Shown in pieces: positions 49,414 through 59,738 of a stretch of 64,000 nt of DNA (its first letter is position 1; each line of letters opens with the position of its first letter). Source of the stretch: Alcanivoracaceae bacterium (GTDB taxonomy: Bacteria; Pseudomonadota; Gammaproteobacteria; Pseudomonadales; Alcanivoracaceae); contig JARGPN010000006.1 in the NCBI GenBank assembly GCA_029213045.1, positions 418,123 through 482,122 on the forward strand, in the 5' to 3' direction. The notes beneath the pieces are model-generated. The model saw nothing but the letters and a program-made list of their open reading frames with translations. It was not told the DNA's origin and did not search any database. Both the position numbers and the translations under genes were made by a program.

Positions 49414-50525
49414 TAGGACTCCAGCAAAATGCGCAACATACGGCGCAGTGGTTCAGCGGCTCCCCACAGGAGCTGATCGCCGACAGTAAAGGCATTCAAG
49501 AATTGAGGGCCCATATTCATTTTGCGCAGGCGACCAACTGGAACGGAAAGAGTCCCCGTGACAGCGGTAGGCGTTAAATCGCGCAACGATGCATCGCGAT
49601 CATTGGGAACAACTTTCACCCAATCATTCGCGCTGGCAATTAATTCGTTCACTTCATCCATGGGCACATCTTTCGTCAATTTGACGGTCAGTGCCTGGCT
49701 GTGACAACGCATTGCGCCGATGCGAACGCACGTGCCGTCTAAGGCAATGGGATCGCCGCTACGACCGAGGATTTTGTTTGTCTCCGCCTGCGCCTTCCAT
49801 TCTTCTTTGCTTTGTCCGTTTTCTAACTGCTTATCAATATAGGGCAACAACGAGCCCGCCAATGAGTGACCAAAATTCGCCGTTGGCATCTCGTCGGAGC
49901 GCATGGTCGCAGCCACTTGACGATCAATATCCAAAATTGCGCTCGCCGGATCTTTTAATTGATGGGCAACGTCAGCGTTAATTTTTCCCATTTGCGCAAT
50001 AAGCTCGCGCATGTTCTGCGCGCCGGCACCGGAAGCAGCCTGATAGGTCATGGCGCTTGCCCACTCAACAAGGCCCGCATTAAACAAACCGCCCAGCGCC
50101 ATCAGCATGAGGCTGACCGTGCAGTTGCCGCCAACGAAATCTTTCGTTCCCTTACTAAGCGCTTGATCAATGACATTACGATTGACCGGGTCGAGAACAA
50201 TAATCGCATCATCTTTCATGCGCAGCGCAGACGCCGCGTCGATCCAATAGCCGTTCCACCCAGCACTACGCAGCGCAGGGTAAATATCATTGGTGTAGTC
50301 GCCACCCTGACACGTTACGATCACATCTAGCTTTTTCAGCTCTTCAATATCGTTGGCGTCTTTCAGCAACGGGATATCTTTACCAACGTTCGGGCCAGCC
50401 TGCCCTACTTGCGAAGTTGAAAAGAAAACGGGGTCAATATCGCGAAAATCATTTTCCGCCTGCATGCGCTCCATCAACACTGAGCCAACCATGCCACGCC
50501 AACCAATAAATCCAACTTGTTTCAT
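49413..50525 (-). CDS. asd: Aspartate-semialdehyde dehydrogenase
   Basis: 370 residues from ATG 50525, ten bases after AGGAG; ATG 50534 is too close to it. [14 protein letters not shown] binds NADP. C135 in [10 protein letters not shown] is the catalytic nucleophile. It makes aspartate semialdehyde for Met, Thr, Lys and diaminopimelate. It is 18 bp after leuB in the same direction. Confidence 0.95.
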   Translation of the reverse strand: MKQVGFIGWRGMVGSVLMERMQAENDFRDIDPVFFSTSQVGQAGPNVGKDIPLLKDANDIEELKKLDVIVTCQGGDYTNDIYPALRSAGWNGYWIDAASALRMKDDAIIVLDPVNRNVIDQALSKGTKDFVGGNCTVSLMLMALGGLFNAGLVEWASAMTYQAASGAGAQNMRELIAQMGKINADVAHQLKDPASAILDIDRQVAATMRSDEMPTANFGHSLAGSLLPYIDKQLENGQSKEEWKAQAETNKILGRSGDPIALDGTCVRIGAMRCHSQALTVKLTKDVPMDEVNELIASANDWVKVVPNDRDASLRDLTPTAVTGTLSVPVGRLRKMNMGPQFLNAFTVGDQLLWGAAEPLRRMLRILLES

Positions 50526-50542
50526 AAAATTCATTCTCCTAC

Positions 50543-51631
50543 TTATGCATGAGCGGCTGAAGTAATTGCTGCGACCACGGCATCACCCATAGCTGCAGTA
50601 CCGACTTTTTCACAGCCTTCGGTATAAATATCTGCGGTGCGCAAACCCTGCTCAAGAACCTGCTCAACAGCTTTTTCGATGGCACCTGCCACATCACCAC
50701 GATCCAAGCTATAACGCATCAACATGGCCAACGACATAATCGTCGCCAAAGGATTTGCGATACCTTGACCTGCAATATCTGGCGCAGAACCGTGACACGG
50801 CTCGTACAAACCTTTGCGATGTTCATCAAGGGACGCAGAGGGCAACATGCCAATGGAGCCGGTCAACATAGCGGCCTCATCTGACAAAATATCGCCGAAC
50901 AAATTGCCGGTCACCAGCACATCAAACTGCTTAGGCGCACGCACCAATTGCATTGCCGCGTTATCGACATACATATGTGACACTTCCACGTCACTGTAGT
51001 CTTTGGCCATATCACTAATGACTTCTTTCCACAGCTCTGTCACTTCCAATACGTTTGCTTTGTCGATTGAACACAAACGCTTACCGCGCACGCGGGCCAA
51101 TTCAAAGGCCACTTTACCAATGCGTCGAATTTCACTTTCCGAATACACATCAGTATTGAAGCCAACGCGCTCGCCATTTTCTTCACGAATGCCGCGCGGC
51201 TGACCAAAATAAATACCGCCGGTAAGCTCACGAACAATAAGAATATCCAAACCGCTAACGACTTCAGGCTTTAGCGAAGAAGCATCCGCCAACTGCGGGA
51301 ACAAAATAGCCGGGCGCAAATTAGCAAACAGATTCAACGACGAGCGCAGGCGCAATAAGCCACGCTCTGGTCGTTTATCGCGCGCAATCGCATCCCACTT
51401 CGGCCCGCCAATTGAACCAAACAGGATGGCATCCGCTGCCCTCGCCTTTTCTAGCGTGGACTCCGGAAGCGGATCACCCTCGGCGTCATAAGCAGCACCA
51501 CCGACTAACGCACTGTCGGTGGTGATATCCAAAGAATATTTCTGCTGGACCGCGCTGAGCACCTTTACTGCTTCATCAACGATTTCAGGACCAATGCCGT
51601 CGCCCGGCAGAATTAGGATATGCTTGCTCAC
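50543..51631 (-). CDS. leuB: 3-isopropylmalate dehydrogenase
   Basis: 362 residues. [12 protein letters not shown] at the N-terminus, the substrate loop LRPAIL with [13 protein letters not shown] near 94-106, and the metal/NAD motif [20 protein letters not shown]. It oxidatively decarboxylates 3-isopropylmalate. The GTG start overlaps the stop of the lipoprotein gene by one base (TAGTG), so these two are coupled. Confidence 0.96.
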   Translation of the reverse strand: MSKHILILPGDGIGPEIVDEAVKVLSAVQQKYSLDITTDSALVGGAAYDAEGDPLPESTLEKARAADAILFGSIGGPKWDAIARDKRPERGLLRLRSSLNLFANLRPAILFPQLADASSLKPEVVSGLDILIVRELTGGIYFGQPRGIREENGERVGFNTDVYSESEIRRIGKVAFELARVRGKRLCSIDKANVLEVTELWKEVISDMAKDYSDVEVSHMYVDNAAMQLVRAPKQFDVLVTGNLFGDILSDEAAMLTGSIGMLPSASLDEHRKGLYEPCHGSAPDIAGQGIANPLATIMSLAMLMRYSLDRGDVAGAIEKAVEQVLEQGLRTADIYTEGCEKVGTAAMGDAVVAAITSAAHA

Positions 51632-52080
51632 TAAAAAGTTACCTCTTTGATAATCGTGTTAGGGGCGCTTGCCTCAATCACTTCCGCAATAAATTTCGAC
51701 TCTTCTTCTGCATTCTTTTTAACGCGAATCATATATTCGCTACCGGCAGAAAATTTCATGCTGATTTTCTTAAAGCGCAGCGCACCGCCGCCGTCAGCAA
51801 AAATTTGTACGTTACGCTTACCCGCCTTAACCGATACTTTCTGATCTCCGCCGGTTTCATCTAAGCGATCACCATCAACAGCAAAGAGACCAACTTTTGT
51901 TTTCATTGCAGAACCCGGGGCAACCCAGCCTGTCGGAGCGGAAGCATCGGCCCCACCCTGATCAATCAGGTTTTCAATTTTAATTACCGCGGCGGATTCA
52001 GCGTCCGGCGATTGGTATAAGCCATTGCTGGCACACGCGGTGATCATCATTAGGCTGCACAGTGCGAATAAAATACGCAT
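51631..52080 (-). CDS. Putative lipoprotein inserted between leuD and leuB
   Basis: 149 residues. Signal peptide with lipobox ITAC-A, lipidated at C16, then an Asp/Ser-rich linker and a compact beta-rich domain ([25 protein letters not shown]). Residue +2 is Ala, consistent with an outer-membrane lipoprotein. I do not recognise the family and see no link to leucine synthesis. Yet the gene sits 30 bp after leuD and overlaps leuB by one base, so it is co-expressed with the leucine genes. Confidence 0.75.
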   Translation of the reverse strand: MRILFALCSLMMITACASNGLYQSPDAESAAVIKIENLIDQGGADASAPTGWVAPGSAMKTKVGLFAVDGDRLDETGGDQKVSVKAGKRNVQIFADGGGALRFKKISMKFSAGSEYMIRVKKNAEEESKFIAEVIEASAPNTIIKEVTF

Positions 52081-52110
52081 GTTATTTCTCCTTACTTTTT
52101 ATCGTTTGAA

Positions 52111-52755
52111 TTAGTGTGCGTCGAATACCCACGGCTCCTGCGAACTACGCTTTGCTTCATAGCCACGAATATCATCTGCATGCTGAAGGGTCAGACCGAT
52201 ATCGTCCAGACCGTTGAGCAGACAGTGCTTTCGGAATTCGTCCACTTCAAACGATACCGTCTCACCGTTTGGACGAATTACCAATTGCTTGGCGAGATCA
52301 ATCGTCAACTGATAGCCCTCTACGCTTTTAACGTCGCGAAATAGCTCATCAATCACGGCTTCATCTAACACAATCGGCAACATGCCGTTCTTAAAACAGT
52401 TGTTAAAAAAGATATCGGCGAAGCTCGGCGCGATAATGGTTCGAAAACCGTAATCCTCTAGCGCCCAAGGCGCGTGCTCGCGACTTGAGCCGCAACCAAA
52501 GTTACGACGGGTCAGCAAGATGTTTGCCCCCTGGTAACGCGCATCGTTGAGCACGAAATCCTGATTCAATGGACGCCTGCTATTATCTTGCCCAGGCTCG
52601 CCTTCATCTAAATAACGCCACTCATCAAACAGGTTCGGGCCAAAGCCCGTGCGCTTGATAGATTTCAAAAACTGCTTTGGAATAATTTGGTCAGTGTCGA
52701 CATTGGCACGATCCAATGGCGCAACAACACCCTGCTCAATTACATACTTTTCCAT
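52111..52755 (-). CDS. leuD: 3-isopropylmalate dehydratase small subunit
   Basis: 214 residues from ATG 52755, six bases after AGGAG. The swivelling-domain motif [14 protein letters not shown] is present and the N-terminus has [17 protein letters not shown]. It pairs with LeuC. Ten bases separate it from leuC. Confidence 0.96.
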   Translation of the reverse strand: MEKYVIEQGVVAPLDRANVDTDQIIPKQFLKSIKRTGFGPNLFDEWRYLDEGEPGQDNSRRPLNQDFVLNDARYQGANILLTRRNFGCGSSREHAPWALEDYGFRTIIAPSFADIFFNNCFKNGMLPIVLDEAVIDELFRDVKSVEGYQLTIDLAKQLVIRPNGETVSFEVDEFRKHCLLNGLDDIGLTLQHADDIRGYEAKRSSQEPWVFDAH

Positions 52756-52765
52756 GTCGCTCTCC

Positions 52766-54181
52766 TCAGGCCTGCCACGTACGCACGTCAACAAAATGAC
52801 CTGCCACCGCAGCAGCCGCAGCCATTGCTGGGCTCACCAAATGCGTGCGGCCACCATTGCCTTGGCGCCCTTCAAAATTACGGTTCGATGTTGACGCGCA
52901 ATGCTCGCCCGCCTGCAACTTATCGGGGTTCATCGCCAAACACATGGAGCAGCCAGGCTCACGCCATTCAAATCCTGCCTCGATGAAAATTTTATCCAAG
53001 CCTTCTTTTTCAGCCTGCAGCTTCACCAAGCCTGAGCCAGGCACAACGAGCACCTGTTTAACGCTGTCCGCTTTCTTTTTACCTTTTGCGACATCCGCGG
53101 CGGCACGTAAATCTTCAATGCGCGAATTGGTGCAAGAACCGATAAACACGCGATCAACATGAATATCCGAGACCTTCATGCCAGGCTTCAGCGCCATATA
53201 TTCATACGCGCGCTGCATGCCCGATTTTCTAACCGGATCTGTTTCTGCATCGGGATCAGGCAACGTCGCATCGATCGCAACAACCATCTCAGGGCTTGTA
53301 CCCCAGGAAACTTGCGGCTGAATCTCTGCAGCACTAATTTCCACCACCTGATCAAACACAGCATCGGCGTCAGAGGTCAGCGTTTTCCAATACGCAGCCG
53401 CCTTCTCCCAATCATCACCCTTCGGTGCGAAAGGACGGCCCTTTACGTACTCAATGGTTTTTTCATCTGCGGCCACCATGCCGGCGCGTGCGCCAGCCTC
53501 GATGGACATATTGCAGACAGTCATTCGCCCTTCCATCGACAAACTACGAATAGCCGAACCACCAAACTCCATGGCATAACCTGTGCCACCGGCGGTGCCG
53601 ATCACACCGATAATGTGGAGCACAACGTCTTTTGCGGTGACGCCAGCGCCTAACTCACCTTCCACATGAACCAGCATGTTCTTCATCTTTTTGGCGACCA
53701 AACACTGGGTTGCTAAGACATGCTCAACTTCGCTGGTGCCAATGCCGTGGGCCAAACACGCCAAAGCGCCGTTTGTGGACGTATGCGAATCACCGCACAC
53801 CACCGTCATTCCGGGCACGACCGCACCCTGCTCCGGCGCCATAACATGGACAATGCCTTGGCGCGCATCGCCAATGCCAAACTCGGTGATGCCGAATTCG
53901 CGGGTATTATCTTGTAAGGTTTGCACCTGAATACGCGAGGTCGCATCTTCAATGTCCGCAGCGGACTTAAACGGCGTTGTCGGCACGTTGTGATCAATTG
54001 TCGCCACGTTCGCGTTCGTTCGCCACGGCTGACGACCCGCAATACGCAGCCCTTCAAACGCCTGTGGCGACGTTACTTCGTGAATAATCTGGCGATCGAT
54101 ATAGATCAACGCCGAGCCGTCCTCGCGCTGTTTGACGAGGTGGCTGTCCCACAATTTGTCGTAAAGGGTTTTACCGGCCAT
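52766..54181 (-). CDS. leuC: 3-isopropylmalate dehydratase large subunit
   Basis: 471 residues, aconitase fold. The 4Fe-4S ligands are the Cys in [13 protein letters not shown] and the pair in [22 protein letters not shown] is in the first third. With LeuD it isomerises 2- to 3-isopropylmalate. First gene of the leu cluster, divergent from an LysR regulator. Confidence 0.96.
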   Translation of the reverse strand: MAGKTLYDKLWDSHLVKQREDGSALIYIDRQIIHEVTSPQAFEGLRIAGRQPWRTNANVATIDHNVPTTPFKSAADIEDATSRIQVQTLQDNTREFGITEFGIGDARQGIVHVMAPEQGAVVPGMTVVCGDSHTSTNGALACLAHGIGTSEVEHVLATQCLVAKKMKNMLVHVEGELGAGVTAKDVVLHIIGVIGTAGGTGYAMEFGGSAIRSLSMEGRMTVCNMSIEAGARAGMVAADEKTIEYVKGRPFAPKGDDWEKAAAYWKTLTSDADAVFDQVVEISAAEIQPQVSWGTSPEMVVAIDATLPDPDAETDPVRKSGMQRAYEYMALKPGMKVSDIHVDRVFIGSCTNSRIEDLRAAADVAKGKKKADSVKQVLVVPGSGLVKLQAEKEGLDKIFIEAGFEWREPGCSMCLAMNPDKLQAGEHCASTSNRNFEGRQGNGGRTHLVSPAMAAAAAVAGHFVDVRTWQA

Positions 54182-54239
54182 CGAAGTTCTCCCGTTCTGA
54201 AGGACTCACAGTAGCGTTGCGCCTCTTATAAATCCAATT

Positions 54240-54274
54240 CATAATTTTCATCCAAAGCATTCCATATTATTATG
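54240..54274. promoter_or_regulatory. Inverted repeat in the leuC/LysR divergent promoter
   Basis: CATAAT (54240-54245) and ATTATG (54269-54274) are inverted repeats 23 bp apart in an AT-rich stretch of a 133-bp intergenic region. The placement suits an LysR-type regulator acting on leuC and itself. No promoter elements are clear enough to mark. Confidence 0.4.
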
Positions 54275-54314
54275 AGTGGCATTTATCGCGCCGCTGACGC
54301 CAAAGGATATCCAT

Positions 54315-55196
54315 ATGGACACGAGCAGCCTGCACGCGTTTCTCGCCGTTGCCGACACCGGCAGCTTTACCGGCGCGGCGGAAAAGCTCTTCCTGACACA
54401 ACCCGCCATTTCGAAGCGCATCGCACAACTTGAAGAACAGCTTGGTGCCCGCTTATTCGACCGCATTGGCCGGCAAATCCATCTCACCGAAGCGGGCCTC
54501 GCACTGTTGCCCCGCGCAAGAAACGTAGTGCGCGAGTTAGAAGACATGAGTCGCAGCATTAGCGGCCTATCTGGCGAAGTGAGCGGTACGCTGCGCATCG
54601 GTACAAGCCACCACATTGGTCTGCACCGATTGCCCCCCGTACTGCGCCAATTTTCTCGTGAATATCCGCAGGTACAGCTCGACATCCACTTTATTGATTC
54701 GGAAGAAGCATGGGAGGGCGTACTGCATGGCGACTTGGAACTAGGTGTTGTTACCTTGCCCCCGGTTGCCGATGAGCGTGTCTACAGCGAACCGATTTGG
54801 GATGACCCGCTAGTGTTTATGGCGGCACCAGAACACCCGCTCGCCAGCAAAAACAATGTCACGTTAAAAATGCTGACCGATTTCCCGGCACTTCTTCCAT
54901 CGCCGGTGACGTTTACACGGCGCATCGTAGAGACACTTTTCCGCGACAAGGAATTAACACTTAACATTTCAATGTCGACCAATTACTTAGAAACCATTCA
55001 TATGATGGTCGCCATTGGTTTAGGCTGGAGCGTACTGCCAGCGACAATGATTGACGATCAAGTGATTGAGCTACCGGTCAACGAAATTCTCATGCAACGC
55101 CAACTTGGCTTTGTTATGCATCCTGCACGCAGCCTGTCTAATGCAGCGCAACGCTTTCTCGATATTCTGAGAGAACACGGACACTTAAACCCATGA
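54315..55196 (+). CDS. LysR-family regulator divergent from leuC
   Basis: 293 residues from ATG 54315, seven bases after AAAGGA. The N-terminal helix-turn-helix reads FLAVADTGSFTGAAEKLFLTQ with PAISKRIAQLEEQLG; the effector domain starts GTLRIGTSHHIGLHRLPP near 90. Position suggests control of leuCD-leuB, as the Pseudomonas homologue would do. It overlaps the next gene by four bases (ATGA). Confidence 0.9.
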   Translation: MDTSSLHAFLAVADTGSFTGAAEKLFLTQPAISKRIAQLEEQLGARLFDRIGRQIHLTEAGLALLPRARNVVRELEDMSRSISGLSGEVSGTLRIGTSHHIGLHRLPPVLRQFSREYPQVQLDIHFIDSEEAWEGVLHGDLELGVVTLPPVADERVYSEPIWDDPLVFMAAPEHPLASKNNVTLKMLTDFPALLPSPVTFTRRIVETLFRDKELTLNISMSTNYLETIHMMVAIGLGWSVLPATMIDDQVIELPVNEILMQRQLGFVMHPARSLSNAAQRFLDILREHGHLNP

Positions 55197-56368
55197 GCAA
55201 CGACGACATCTATTTATCTTGGCCATGGAAAGAAAATTGCGAATGCACGCTACTGTATGACGGCGGCGTTTTCCTGCCGCACCTTTTAGACGCGATAAAG
55301 AAGGCCGAGCACAGCATACAAATTGAACTGTACATCTGTGAGTCCGGAAAGTTATTTGATGAATGGTTTGACGTGCTTGAGAAAAAATCGCAATCAATGC
55401 CCGTACGATTGCTTATCGACAGTTTCGGCAGCGAAGATCTCAATCATCACGACCGTCAACGTATCGCGCTCTCGCAAATCGAAGTGCGTTTTTTTAATCC
55501 GCCAACAATTCCAGGCGGTTTAAAAAACCTCATTCGCGATCACCGAAAGTTAATCATCATCGACGAGCGTCAGGCGTATGTCGGCGGGATGGGCATTCTA
55601 GATAGCTGCGATCCACGCATCGTGGGCGACAAGGCATGGCTGGATGCTATGGTTATGATGCACGGCGATGTCGTACAAGATTGGCGGCAACTATTTGAGC
55701 AAAGCTGGGCACTCGCAGAGGCAACGTTAGGCAGCTCGCTAATTTGGCGACTACGTAGCAAGCGGATACGTCATCCCATTGCGGAGGAATCGGCGTCGAT
55801 GGCCCGCGTCAACGCAAGCCGTGGCGGGCGGCGTAACCCATTGCTGTTTCATCTCACCCACCGCATTACGCGCGCCAAATCGTATATATGGCTCAACACA
55901 CCGTATTTTTTTCCACCCCGCCGCTTAGTCCGCGCGTTAAAAAAGGCTGCGCAGCGCGGTGTGCGAGTGGAAATTTGCACGGCGGGCTCTATTACCGATC
56001 ATCCTTCATTTCGATTTGCAGGCCAGCATTACTACAAAAGTTTGCTCAAGGCCGGCGTGTATATATACGAATTTCAACCGCGCTTTGCCCACGTTAAAAC
56101 GGCCATCATTGACGACTGGTGTACGCTTGGCTCATGTAATTATGATCGCTGGAATAATCACTGGAATTTAGATGCAAATGTCGAAGTCGTTGATGATCTA
56201 TTTCGCGAGCAACTACTGCGCCTGCGACAAACCATCGTGTCGCAAAGCACCACGATCGATTCACAGCAGTGGAAGCAACAACCATGGCAATCCAAACTAC
56301 GACAAAATTTTTGGTTTTGGCTGGGCACCCGATTAATGGGTTTGCTGAGAATGCTCCGCAGGCAATGA
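55193..56368 (+). CDS. Phospholipase D-family cardiolipin synthase-like protein
   Basis: 391 residues with two HKD motifs: H117-K119-D124 (DHRKLIIID) and H300-K302-D307 (AHVKTAIID). Both are intact, so it should be an active phosphatidyltransferase. No N-terminal membrane helices, which places it with ClsB/YbhO rather than ClsA. The C-terminal end has LMGLLRMLRR, a basic tail. Coupled to the LysR gene by ATGA overlap, which is an unusual partner. Its last 36 bp overlap the convergent MFS gene. Confidence 0.87.
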   Translation: MSNDDIYLSWPWKENCECTLLYDGGVFLPHLLDAIKKAEHSIQIELYICESGKLFDEWFDVLEKKSQSMPVRLLIDSFGSEDLNHHDRQRIALSQIEVRFFNPPTIPGGLKNLIRDHRKLIIIDERQAYVGGMGILDSCDPRIVGDKAWLDAMVMMHGDVVQDWRQLFEQSWALAEATLGSSLIWRLRSKRIRHPIAEESASMARVNASRGGRRNPLLFHLTHRITRAKSYIWLNTPYFFPPRRLVRALKKAAQRGVRVEICTAGSITDHPSFRFAGQHYYKSLLKAGVYIYEFQPRFAHVKTAIIDDWCTLGSCNYDRWNNHWNLDANVEVVDDLFREQLLRLRQTIVSQSTTIDSQQWKQQPWQSKLRQNFWFWLGTRLMGLLRMLRRQ

Positions 56369-57505
56369 CGTTGGCGCCATTCCCCACCAGCTAATAAGAA
56401 ATGCAATGAACGCAATGGCAGCCGCCACAAGGAACGTGGCACCACCCCACGCCTCCCATGCAATACCCGAGAGCACAGCACCTAACGCCCAGCCAGCACC
56501 AAAACCGATGCTGGAATAAAGCGCTTGCCCCTGCCCTGCATGTGCCCGACCAAAGTGTGCGTGCACCCATGCGATAGCGGCAGCGTGAAAGCTACCGAAA
56601 CTCGCCGCATGCAAACATTGAGCAAGAATTAATATCGGCCAATTGGTGACCATGGTGCCGATCATTAGCCAGCGCAACGCCGCCAGCAACAAGCTCACTT
56701 GAATTAACCGGGCCAAACTAAAGCGATGCAACAATCGATGCATAACCCCAAACAACAACACTTCAGCGAAAACGCCTAGCGCCCACAACCCGCCAGTAGC
56801 GAGGCGTGAAAAACCTTGCTCGTCCAAATAGATAGAAAAAAATGTGTAGTAAGGGCCATGCGAGAGCAGCATCAAGAATGAGCAAAGAAAAAAACAAATC
56901 GAGGCAGGCTGTTTTAACAAACTCCACAAGCCCTGCTTTGATTCATGTTTAATTTTTACAGGCTGATCTGGCAGCACCAATGTGCACAGCCAGATTAACC
57001 ACAGAGAAAGGAGCATTGCCCACGGCACGATTGTGATGGGATACACATCTAACGCTAAGCCAACCACGCACACGGTAACGATGAAACCAACGGACCCCCA
57101 TAAACGAACTTGCCCGTAACGACTACTACTCTCGCCGAGATTGTCCAAGGTAAAGGCTTCAAATTGCGCGAGCACGGCGTTCCAGAAAAAACTAAAACCT
57201 GTCAGCAGCAATGCCATTCGCCAAAAGCCATCCGCGTAAAACACGCCGCAGAATATCAACGCGGCGATAAAATTTCCGAAGCGAATAATAGATAGGCGCC
57301 GGCCGGTTTTATCCGCCAGCCAGCCCCAAAGAATGGGCGCGACTAATTTGGTAAGTTGCGGCAATGCCATCAACAAACCAATTTCAGCCGCGCGAAAACC
57401 TCGTTGTTGCAGATACAGCGCCCAATACGGCACCAAGGTGCCGAGGAGCGCAAAGTAGAAAAAATAAAAACTCGAAAGCCGCCAATAATACGGAATATCA
57501 CGCAC
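56333..57505 (-). CDS. MFS transporter (HcaT/PPP-like)
   Basis: 390 residues, 12 membrane helices. The start YYWRLSSFYFFYFALLGTLVPYWALYLQ and GWLADKTGRR between helices 2 and 3 match the HcaT/MFS_1-like group named for 3-phenylpropionate transport; the real substrate is unknown. It follows aroC by 12 bp, an arrangement common in Pseudomonas relatives. Confidence 0.87.
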   Translation of the reverse strand: MRDIPYYWRLSSFYFFYFALLGTLVPYWALYLQQRGFRAAEIGLLMALPQLTKLVAPILWGWLADKTGRRLSIIRFGNFIAALIFCGVFYADGFWRMALLLTGFSFFWNAVLAQFEAFTLDNLGESSSRYGQVRLWGSVGFIVTVCVVGLALDVYPITIVPWAMLLSLWLIWLCTLVLPDQPVKIKHESKQGLWSLLKQPASICFFLCSFLMLLSHGPYYTFFSIYLDEQGFSRLATGGLWALGVFAEVLLFGVMHRLLHRFSLARLIQVSLLLAALRWLMIGTMVTNWPILILAQCLHAASFGSFHAAAIAWVHAHFGRAHAGQGQALYSSIGFGAGWALGAVLSGIAWEAWGGATFLVAAAIAFIAFLISWWGMAPTSLPAEHSQQTH

Positions 57506-57517
57506 GAAACAGCGGCC

Positions 57518-58621
57518 CTATTCTCCGGCTTGCGCCGGAATTACCGGCGTTGAAACGGTGACATCACCGCACTGACCGCGATGACGCAAACTATGATCCA
57601 TTAAAACCAACGCCAGCATCGCCTCGGCGATCGGCGTGGCGCGCACGCCTACGCAAGGATCATGACGACCTTTTGTTACAACCTCTGATGGCTGGCCATC
57701 AATATCAATGGAGCGACCTGGAATTAAAATACTCGACGTTGCCTTCAACGCCATGCTGACGCGAACAGTTTGCCCCGATGAAATGCCGCCGAGTACACCG
57801 CCAGCATGATTACTTAAATAGCCTTCTGGAGTCATTTCGTCACGATGTTCCTCGCCACGCTGCTCCACAACGGCAAAGCCATCGCCCACTTCAACACCTT
57901 TCACCGCGTTGATACTCATCATGGCTTTGGCAAGATCTGCATCGAGACGATCAAACACCGGCTCACCCCAGCCTGGCGGCACGCCTTCAGCGAACACATT
58001 CACGCGCGCACCGATTGACGAGCCGTCTTTGCGCAACGCTGTGATTAAGTCTTCTAAGGCATTCACTTTCGTCGCATCAGGAAAAAAGAACGGATTCTCG
58101 TTCACACTAGACCAATCAAATTGCTCGGCCCTAATCGCACCGATTTGCACAACACCGCCGTAAATGCGAATGCCGTGTTGCTGCTCTAAATATTTGCGGG
58201 CAATGGCGCCAGCGGCAACGCGCATGGCCGTTTCACGCGCGGATGAACGCCCACCGCCACGGTAATCGCGGAAGCCATACTTTTGAATATAGGTGTAGTC
58301 CGCATGCCCCGGACGGAAGCTGCGTGAAATCTCAGAATAGTCTTTAGAACGTTGATCAGTATTTTCAATCAACAAACCAATAGGCGTGCCGGTTGTTTTA
58401 CCTTCAAACACGCCGGACAGGATTTTTACTTGATCTGGTTCACGGCGCTGCGTGGTATAGCGGCTCGTGCCCGGCTTGCGGCGATCTAATTCGATCTGTA
58501 AATCCGCTTCGGAAATTTCTAAGCCAGGGGGACAACCATCGACAACTGCACCCAAGGCCGGACCATGGGATTCACCGAAGGTGGTGATACGAAACAATTC
58601 GCCGAAGCTGCTACCAGACAT
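57518..58621 (-). CDS. aroC: Chorismate synthase
   Basis: 367 residues. The signatures [18 protein letters not shown]-like N-terminus, RPGHADYTY (about 103-111), [19 protein letters not shown] and [11 protein letters not shown] (about 269-279) are all present. It makes chorismate with reduced FMN and feeds the trp genes in this window. The C-terminus ends VIPAQAGE, encoded by a REP-like hairpin. 75 bp after prmB. Confidence 0.96.
   Translation of the reverse strand: MSGSSFGELFRITTFGESHGPALGAVVDGCPPGLEISEADLQIELDRRKPGTSRYTTQRREPDQVKILSGVFEGKTTGTPIGLLIENTDQRSKDYSEISRSFRPGHADYTYIQKYGFRDYRGGGRSSARETAMRVAAGAIARKYLEQQHGIRIYGGVVQIGAIRAEQFDWSSVNENPFFFPDATKVNALEDLITALRKDGSSIGARVNVFAEGVPPGWGEPVFDRLDADLAKAMMSINAVKGVEVGDGFAVVEQRGEEHRDEMTPEGYLSNHAGGVLGGISSGQTVRVSMALKATSSILIPGRSIDIDGQPSEVVTKGRHDPCVGVRATPIAEAMLALVLMDHSLRHRGQCGDVTVSTPVIPAQAGE
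57521..57540. repeat. REP-like CCGGCTTGCGCCGG hairpin inside the aroC end
   Basis: TCCGGC (57524-57529), TTGC, GCCGGA (57534-57539). On the minus strand it encodes PAQAGE, the peptide that this widespread proteobacterial repeat gives in this frame. Confidence 0.7.
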
Positions 58622-58696
58622 AAATTAACCCTAACTGTCGATACATTCTCATTCTACCAACGGCGCTGACCTTAAAACGTCACGCGTGGCATCGCA

Positions 58697-59635
58697 TTAT
58701 AGCGTTTGCTGAAAAATTTCGCGGTATTCCATTAACTGTTCGCGGGTGATCACAAATACACCATGACCACCATGCTCAAACTCTAACCACATAAACGGAA
58801 CCGCGGGCCAAACCTGCTCCACGGCTTCCATGCTATTGCCAACTTCCAGCACCAGCACACCCTGCTCGCTCAGATAATCAGCGGCCTGCGCCAACACTTT
58901 GCGGGTAAAATCCAAGCCATCCAAGCCTGAGGCTAACGCCAGTTCAGGTTCGTGCCTAAATTCATCCGGCAGCGACGCCATATCCTGCGCATCAACATAG
59001 GGTGGATTGCTCACGATCAGATCGTATTGGCCCTGTGCCGCCGCCAACCCATCACCTAATAGCGCGCGCACTCGATCTTGCAGATCATACTGCGCAATAT
59101 TCTGACGACACACATCAAGCGCGCCTTCATCGATATCCGTCGCATCAATCTGCGCGTCCGGAAACGCATGCGCACACGCGATAGCGATACAGCCACCGCC
59201 AGTGCAAAGATCTAGCACACGGCTCACGTTGTCGGCTTCCACCCAAGGGTAAAACCGATATTCAATCAATTCAGCAATGGGCGAGCGAGGAATCAGCACG
59301 CGCTCATCGACACTAAATTCTAACCCGCAGAACCATGCCTTGCCGGTAAGGTATGGCACCGGCACGCGCTCATTGATGCGCCGCAACAACACGCCACCGA
59401 AGCGCTCGCGTTGCACATCGGTAAGCGCCGCCTCAACGATACTAGGATCGACATCCCACGGCTGCTCGAGGGCATACAGTAATAACGCCACGGCCTCGTC
59501 GTGATAGCTGTCCGTGCCATGCCCGAGAAACACCTCTGCCTCGGCCAATTTCTGCTCGCCCCAATGCAAGGCGTCGCCAACGCTGTTCAGCGCACCCAGC
59601 TCTGAGTGCCACTGTGGTTCGGAAAGATTGTTCAT
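58697..59635 (-). CDS. prmB: Ribosomal protein L3 glutamine methyltransferase
   Basis: 312 residues. SAM-binding LDLCTGGGCIAIACA (141-155) and the catalytic NPPY (210-213) place it with the HemK family; the N-terminal helical domain and its position before aroC identify PrmB, which methylates Gln150 of ribosomal protein L3. IPRSPIAELIE at 116-126 is typical for PrmB. 75 bp upstream of aroC. Confidence 0.93.
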   Translation of the reverse strand: MNNLSEPQWHSELGALNSVGDALHWGEQKLAEAEVFLGHGTDSYHDEAVALLLYALEQPWDVDPSIVEAALTDVQRERFGGVLLRRINERVPVPYLTGKAWFCGLEFSVDERVLIPRSPIAELIEYRFYPWVEADNVSRVLDLCTGGGCIAIACAHAFPDAQIDATDIDEGALDVCRQNIAQYDLQDRVRALLGDGLAAAQGQYDLIVSNPPYVDAQDMASLPDEFRHEPELALASGLDGLDFTRKVLAQAADYLSEQGVLVLEVGNSMEAVEQVWPAVPFMWLEFEHGGHGVFVITREQLMEYREIFQQTL

Positions 59636-59738
59636 AAAGGGTTCATTCGAAACGGCAGGATCAACGGGGGCGCAAGATTAGCATATTTTGCTTAATGGGT
59701 TTGAATCGTCATGCTTTCACCGCGATAAATCGCACAGC

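Noticed and set aside
53159-53653. 164-aa plus-strand frame within leuC
   Set aside because: Antisense shadow of a well-identified gene; no independent support.
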